This document shows positions 60,585 through 64,000 of a stretch of 64,000 bases of DNA, piece by piece. Positions within the stretch are counted from its first letter, which is position 1. Each line of letters opens with the position of its first letter. The position numbers were made by a program, and so were the translations under genes. The DNA lies in NCBI RefSeq assembly GCF_900112345.1, contig NZ_FOLB01000014.1:28109-92108 (forward strand), read 5' to 3'. Source of the DNA: Nocardioides terrae. Its GTDB lineage: Bacteria > Actinomycetota > Actinomycetes > Propionibacteriales > Nocardioidaceae. Below the pieces are notes generated by a model. It was not told the origin of the DNA and did no database searches. It saw nothing but the letters and a program-made list of their open reading frames with translations.

Positions 60585-61283
60585 ATGAACGACTTCAAGC
60601 GTGCATGGAACCATCATCCGGGCGGCCGCGGGCCGTGGGGCGAGTGGACCGACCAGCCCGGTCCGGGCCGGGGTCACCGGGGCGGTCCGCCGCCGTGGGC
60701 ATCGGCACTCTTCGGGTTCCAGCAGCCCGAGCCGCAGCGACGCGGCCCGAGGGTGCGGCGGGGCGACGTCCGCTCCGCGATCCTCGGTGTGCTCGCCGAG
60801 GCCAAGGCGTCCGGTGAGCACGTCAACGGCTACCAGGTCATCCAGCAGATCGCCGCGCGCAGCAAGGGCGAGTGGCGGCCCAGCCCCGGGTCGGTCTACC
60901 CGACCATCCAGCAGCTCGAGGACGAGGGGCTCATCGAGACCGACGAGGCGGGCGGGCGCCGTGCCATCCGGCTGACGGCGGAGGGCGAGGCCTGGGTCTC
61001 CGGCCACGCCGACGAGATCGAGGCGGTGTGGCGGCCGTTCGCCGACCGCGACGAGCCCGCCCGCGGCGAGTTCGGCAAGACCCTGAAGTCCGAGATCGGG
61101 CAGGTCGCAGGCGCCGTCTGGCAGCTCGCGACGCAGGGCGACGAGGCGCAGCGCGCCCGGGCGCTCGAGGTGCTGGTCGAGACCCGCCGCCGGCTCTACG
61201 GCATCCTCGCCGACGGCCCGGAGGCGGGCGACGCGGGCGGTGAGGCCGCGGCCACCGAGGAACCGGAGGACGATGAGCGATGA
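60585..61283 (+). CDS. PadR-family transcriptional regulator
   Basis: A 232-residue regulator with a Gly/Pro/Arg-rich N-terminus (1-55) before the PadR winged helix: RRGDVRSAILGVLAEAKASG, EWRPSPGSVYPTIQQLEDEGLIE. The C-terminal dimerisation helix ends in an acidic tail. GGGAGGGGA precedes the ATG at 60585. It overlaps the DUF1707 gene by four bases and probably represses its own operon. Confidence 0.92.
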   Translation: MNDFKRAWNHHPGGRGPWGEWTDQPGPGRGHRGGPPPWASALFGFQQPEPQRRGPRVRRGDVRSAILGVLAEAKASGEHVNGYQVIQQIAARSKGEWRPSPGSVYPTIQQLEDEGLIETDEAGGRRAIRLTAEGEAWVSGHADEIEAVWRPFADRDEPARGEFGKTLKSEIGQVAGAVWQLATQGDEAQRARALEVLVETRRRLYGILADGPEAGDAGGEAAATEEPEDDER

Positions 61284-61678
61284 CCGGTGAGATCCGGATC
61301 GGCGACGCTGAGCGAGAGCGGGCCGCGGAGATCCTCGGCGACCACTACGCCGCCGGCCGTCTCGACCACGAGGAGTACGCCGAGCGGCTCGACGCCATCT
61401 GGTCGGCCCGAACCCGCGGCGACCTCGACGTGCTCTTCCACGACCTGCCCCGGCCGGTCGTGGAAGAGCCCGTGGCCCGGGCGCCGCACGGGCCCCGTCG
61501 GCCCGGCCTGCCGGTCCCGCTGATCGTGCTCGCGGTCGTCCTCGCCGCCTTCGTGGTCACCCACATCCCGTTCATCCTGTTCGCGCTCGTGGTGGTGCTG
61601 GTCGTCAAGGGCGGCCGACAGCGGCGGTGGGCGACCGGACGGCATGGGCAGAGAAGCGGATTCCCCGGCCGCTGGTAG
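61280..61678 (+). CDS. DUF1707 membrane protein
   Basis: A 132-residue protein: an N-terminal DUF1707 domain (IRIGDAERERAAEILGDHYAAGRLDHEEYAERLDAIWSART) followed by a hydrophobic hairpin (VPLIVLAVVLAAFVVTHIPFILFALVVVLVV) and a basic tail. Function unknown. ATG overlaps the padR stop, so it is presumably a target of that regulator. Confidence 0.9.
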   Translation: MTGEIRIGDAERERAAEILGDHYAAGRLDHEEYAERLDAIWSARTRGDLDVLFHDLPRPVVEEPVARAPHGPRRPGLPVPLIVLAVVLAAFVVTHIPFILFALVVVLVVKGGRQRRWATGRHGQRSGFPGRW

Positions 61679-61692
61679 CGGGTCGTGCATGA

Positions 61693-61734
61693 CGAAACCC
61701 TCGGTGGTGACTAGGGTCACGCCCGAGGGTTTCG
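61693..61734. promoter_or_regulatory. Hairpin enclosing a GTGA-N6-TCAC (CRP/GlxR-like) site
   Basis: CGAAACCCTCGG (61693-61704) and its complement (61723-61734) form a 12-bp stem. The interior holds GTGACTAGGGTCAC (61707-61720), which fits the CRP/GlxR core GTGA-N6-TCAC. It lies between DUF1707 and the DUF3311-permease pair, and could both end upstream transcription and bind a cAMP-type regulator. Confidence 0.55.
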
Positions 61735-61759
61735 CACTGCATTTCGGGAAGGTGGGCTC

Positions 61760-62026
61760 ATGCCTGCAAGCAACTCGCGGCCACTCTGGATCCTGGTGGG
61801 GATCCTGCTCGTGCCGCCGATCGTCGTACCGCTCCTCGTGGGTCTCTACGACAAGGACGACCCCCGGCTCTGGGGTTTCCCCTTCTACTACTGGTTCCAG
61901 TTCCTGCTGATCCCGTGTGCGGCGGCCTTCACCGTGGCCGCCTACTACGTCGCCAAGGAGGCGGTGCGGCGCGACCGTGTCGCGAAGGGCCTCCCCGACC
62001 TCGACAGCAACGGTGAGCGCCGATGA
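61760..62026 (+). CDS. DUF3311 small membrane protein
   Basis: An 88-residue protein with two predicted helices (LWILVGILLVPPIVVPLLVGL and FYYWFQFLLIPCAAAFTVAAYYV) separated by the DUF3311 motif DPRLWGFPFYYW. DUF3311 proteins are encoded beside sodium:solute symporters and probably form part of the transporter. The ATG overlaps by four bases into the permease gene at its 3' end (ATGA). Confidence 0.92.
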   Translation: MPASNSRPLWILVGILLVPPIVVPLLVGLYDKDDPRLWGFPFYYWFQFLLIPCAAAFTVAAYYVAKEAVRRDRVAKGLPDLDSNGERR

Positions 62027-63651
62027 ACGCCTTGGCCTTCAGCGTCTTCATCTTCCTGTTCCTCGTCGTCACCGTGCTGGGCTTCGCGGCCGCCCGCTGG
62101 CGCCGCGCCGCCTCGCTGGACAGCCTCGACGAGTGGGGCCTCGGCGGCCGCGGCTTCGGCACGTTCATCGCCTGGTTCCTCATCGGCGGCGACATCTACA
62201 CCGCCTACACCTTCATCGCGGTCCCGGCGACGCTGTACGCCGGCTCCGTGACCGGGTTCTTCGCGGTCCCCTACACGATCGTCGTCTACCCGATCATCTT
62301 CGCCTTCCTGCCCCGGCTGTGGTCGGTGAGCCACCGGCACGGCTACGTCACGCCGGCCGACTTCGTCGAGGGCCGCTACGGCTCCAAGGGCCTCAGCCTG
62401 GCCGTCGCGGTCACCGGCATCGTCGCGACGATGCCCTACATCGCGCTCCAGCTCGTCGGCATGCAGGTCGTGCTCGAGGTGATGGGGCTGCAGAGCAGCA
62501 GCGACAACTGGTTCGTCAAGGACCTGCCGCTCTTCGTCGCCTTCGTCATCCTGGCGGCCTACACCTACTCGAGCGGCCTGCGGGCGCCCGCCCTGATCGC
62601 GTTCGTCAAGGACACGCTGATCTACATCGTGATCATCGTGGCGGTCATCTACATCCCGCACCACCTCGGTGGCTGGGGCCACGTCTTCGACTCCGCGAAG
62701 AGCAGCTTCGACGACTTCAACACGACCAACGCCGACGCGATCGCGGCAGGCAAGGCGAACGGGCGCGGCATCATCCCGCCGCCGGCGGCGCACTGGGCCT
62801 ACGCGTCGCTCGCGCTCGGCAGCGCGATGGCGCTCTTCATGTACCCGCACTCGATCACCGGTGTGCTGTCGACGAAGAACCGCAACGTCATCCGGCGCAA
62901 CGCGTCGCTGCTGCCGGCGTACTCGTTCCTGCTGGGTCTGCTCGCCCTGCTCGGCTTCGTCGCCATCGCGGCCGGCGTCAAGGTGGCCAACCCGCAGCAG
63001 TCGATCCCGCAGCTGTTCGAGAACGAGTTCCCGTCGTGGTTCGCGGGGGTCGCCTACGCCGCCATCGTGATCGGCGCCCTGGTGCCGGCCGCGATCATGT
63101 CGATCGCCGCGGCGAACCTGTGGACACGCAACGTCTACAAGGCGTTCATCAAGCCCGACGCGACGCCCGCGCAGGAGGCGCAGCAGTCCAAGCTCGTCTC
63201 GCTGGTGGTGAAGTTCGGCGCGCTGATCTTCGTCCTGGCGCTGTCGAAGGACTTCGCGATCAACCTGCAGCTGCTCGGCGGGGTCTGGATCCTGCAGACG
63301 CTGCCGGCCATCGTGGTCGGCCTCTACACCCGCTGGTTCCACCGATGGGCGCTGCTCGCCGGGTGGGCGGTGTCGATGATCTGGGGCACCTGGACCGAGT
63401 ACGACATCGCGTCGCCGGTGCAGAAGCACTTCGGTGGCCCGCTCGCGACGTTCTGGGGCACCGACACCAAGGTCTACGTCGCCCTGATGGCGCTGCTGAT
63501 CAACCTCGTCATCGCGATCGCCGGCACGCTGATCCTGCGGGCGCTCAAGGTCCCCGACGGTGTCGACTCGACGGCGCCGGCGGACTACAGCGTCGACGTG
63601 GGCGACACGGGCGTGGAGCCCGAGCTCTCCCCGGGCACCCCCGCCCACTGA
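62023..63651 (+). CDS. Sodium:solute symporter, monocarboxylate permease (MctP-like)
   Basis: A 542-residue SSS-family permease with about thirteen helices. Conserved stretches are SLDEWGLGGRGFGTFIAWFLIGGDIYTAYTF and VVYPIIFAFLPRLWSVSHRHGYVTPADF. MctP-type proteins with a DUF3311 partner import lactate, pyruvate, acetate or propionate. The gene is coupled to DUF3311 by a 4-base overlap. The lactate-oxidising lutABC operon lies 22 kb away. Confidence 0.92.
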   Translation: MNALAFSVFIFLFLVVTVLGFAAARWRRAASLDSLDEWGLGGRGFGTFIAWFLIGGDIYTAYTFIAVPATLYAGSVTGFFAVPYTIVVYPIIFAFLPRLWSVSHRHGYVTPADFVEGRYGSKGLSLAVAVTGIVATMPYIALQLVGMQVVLEVMGLQSSSDNWFVKDLPLFVAFVILAAYTYSSGLRAPALIAFVKDTLIYIVIIVAVIYIPHHLGGWGHVFDSAKSSFDDFNTTNADAIAAGKANGRGIIPPPAAHWAYASLALGSAMALFMYPHSITGVLSTKNRNVIRRNASLLPAYSFLLGLLALLGFVAIAAGVKVANPQQSIPQLFENEFPSWFAGVAYAAIVIGALVPAAIMSIAAANLWTRNVYKAFIKPDATPAQEAQQSKLVSLVVKFGALIFVLALSKDFAINLQLLGGVWILQTLPAIVVGLYTRWFHRWALLAGWAVSMIWGTWTEYDIASPVQKHFGGPLATFWGTDTKVYVALMALLINLVIAIAGTLILRALKVPDGVDSTAPADYSVDVGDTGVEPELSPGTPAH

Positions 63652-63659
63652 GAGGTACT

Positions 63660-63859
63660 CGCTGGTCGAGTAGCCGTGAGCCTTCGCTGGTCGGGTAGCC
63701 GTGAGCCTTCGCTGGTCGGGTAGCCGTGAGCCTTCGCTGGTCGGGTAGCCGTGAGCCTTCGCTGGTCGAGTAGCCGCCGAGCGCCAGCGAGGCGGCGTAT
63801 CGAGACCATCCCCGGGTAGTCTCGACAGGCCCTCGCCCAGCAGCTCGGGCTACTCGACC
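63660..63859. repeat. 25-bp tandem repeats and inverted REP-like element
   Basis: Four copies of a 25-bp unit (CGCTGGTCGRGTAGCCGTGAG plus CCTT) run from 63660 to 63759, with a partial fifth at 63760. A diverged copy follows, then TCGAGAC ... GTCTCGA arms and the reverse element GGCTACTCGACC (63848-63859). Units are head to tail without spacers, unlike CRISPR. The element's end supplies the stop codon and last residues of the GNAT gene. Confidence 0.85.
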
Positions 63860-64000
63860 GGCGACAGGTGCGGGGAGGTCGGCGCTGCGCGGTTGACCCA
63901 CTCCTGGATCACCTGCATGCCGACCCGCTCGTAGAGCGAGAGCGCGCCGGTCCGGGAGTCGGTGGACAGCCGTGACCGGACCGCGCCGTGGGCGCGGGCG
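63850..64000 (-). CDS. GNAT-family acetyltransferase, C-terminal fragment
   Basis: The final 49 codons of a minus-strand gene that begins outside the window. The sequence SRLSTDSRTGALSLYERVGM matches the C-terminal beta strand and helix of mycothiol-synthase-like GNAT proteins. The last codons (SPVE, then TAG) lie within the REP-like element, which may have replaced the original end. Substrate cannot be told from this fragment. Confidence 0.75.
   Translation of the reverse strand, partial: ARAHGAVRSRLSTDSRTGALSLYERVGMQVIQEWVNRAAPTSPHLSPVE

Noticed and set aside
63660..63784. Possible CRISPR array in the 25-bp repeats
   Set aside because: Units are directly adjacent without unique spacers and no cas genes are present.

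Overview
The window is high-GC, densely packed actinobacterial chromosome around the replication-initiation region. Gene order (yidC-yidD-rnpA-rpmH / dnaA-dnaN-gnd-recF-dciA-gyrB-gyrA-DUF3566-tRNA-Ile-DLW39-tRNA-Ala), the fhaA-fhaB-pstP-rodA-pbpA-pknA-pknB cluster, a CrgA homologue, an F420-type LLM oxidoreductase, an ECF42-DGPF cassette and YCII proteins point to Actinomycetota. The REP-like GGTCGAGTAGCC repeats and overall gene set suggest Nocardioides or a relative (inference). No rRNA operon, insertion sequence, prophage or CRISPR array was seen.

1-17 kb: replication and gyrase core. Two non-coding stretches flank dnaA (865-1455 and 2938-3425) and both carry DnaA boxes; the dnaA-dnaN gap is the usual actinobacterial oriC position. 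A HAD-hydrolase gene after gnd is broken by one base. After gyrBA come a DUF3566 membrane protein, tRNA-Ile and tRNA-Ala, SURF1, a DUF3817 protein, a cyclophilin and a zinc-finger rhomboid protease.

17-28 kb: cell-wall growth and division control. A terminator-bounded non-coding island with a DnaA-box-like palindrome precedes a duplicated CrgA. The minus-strand operon fhaA-fhaB-pstP-rodA-pbpA-pknA-pknB couples Ser/Thr phosphorylation to peptidoglycan synthesis, with start/stop overlaps at every junction. tRNA-Leu(CAG) sits upstream.

28-46 kb: metabolic accessory genes. These are a molybdopterin oxidoreductase lacking Fe-S cysteines, galM, a cytochrome P450, a chromate transporter, an epoxide-hydrolase-like enzyme, the lactate operon lutABC with a divergent FadR-type regulator and its operator, a sterol-desaturase-family enzyme with a divergent TetR regulator, an FMN hydroxy-acid oxidase, an aldo/keto reductase and a DHA2-type exporter.

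46-50 kb: the most unusual segment. A TetR regulator, pseudouridine kinase (psuK), pseudouridine-5'-phosphate glycosidase (psuG) and a 590-residue fusion of a DUF429 domain to a RelA/SpoT-like alarmone synthetase domain lie in one tight plus-strand series.

50-64 kb: an ECF sigma factor with a SnoaL-like tail, an LLM oxidoreductase/DinB divergent pair, a secreted endonuclease/phosphatase-family protein, an MFS permease, the DGPF-DGPF-ECF42 cassette, an M3 peptidase with a repeat-derived insert, an 18-codon hydrophobic ORF, PadR-DUF1707, a DUF3311-MctP-type monocarboxylate permease pair, a 25-bp tandem repeat array and the 3' end of a GNAT acetyltransferase gene.

Many genes here have no Shine-Dalgarno sequence but a TANNNT hexamer 6-7 bases before the start codon. 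This indicates widespread leaderless transcription and was used to choose several start codons.
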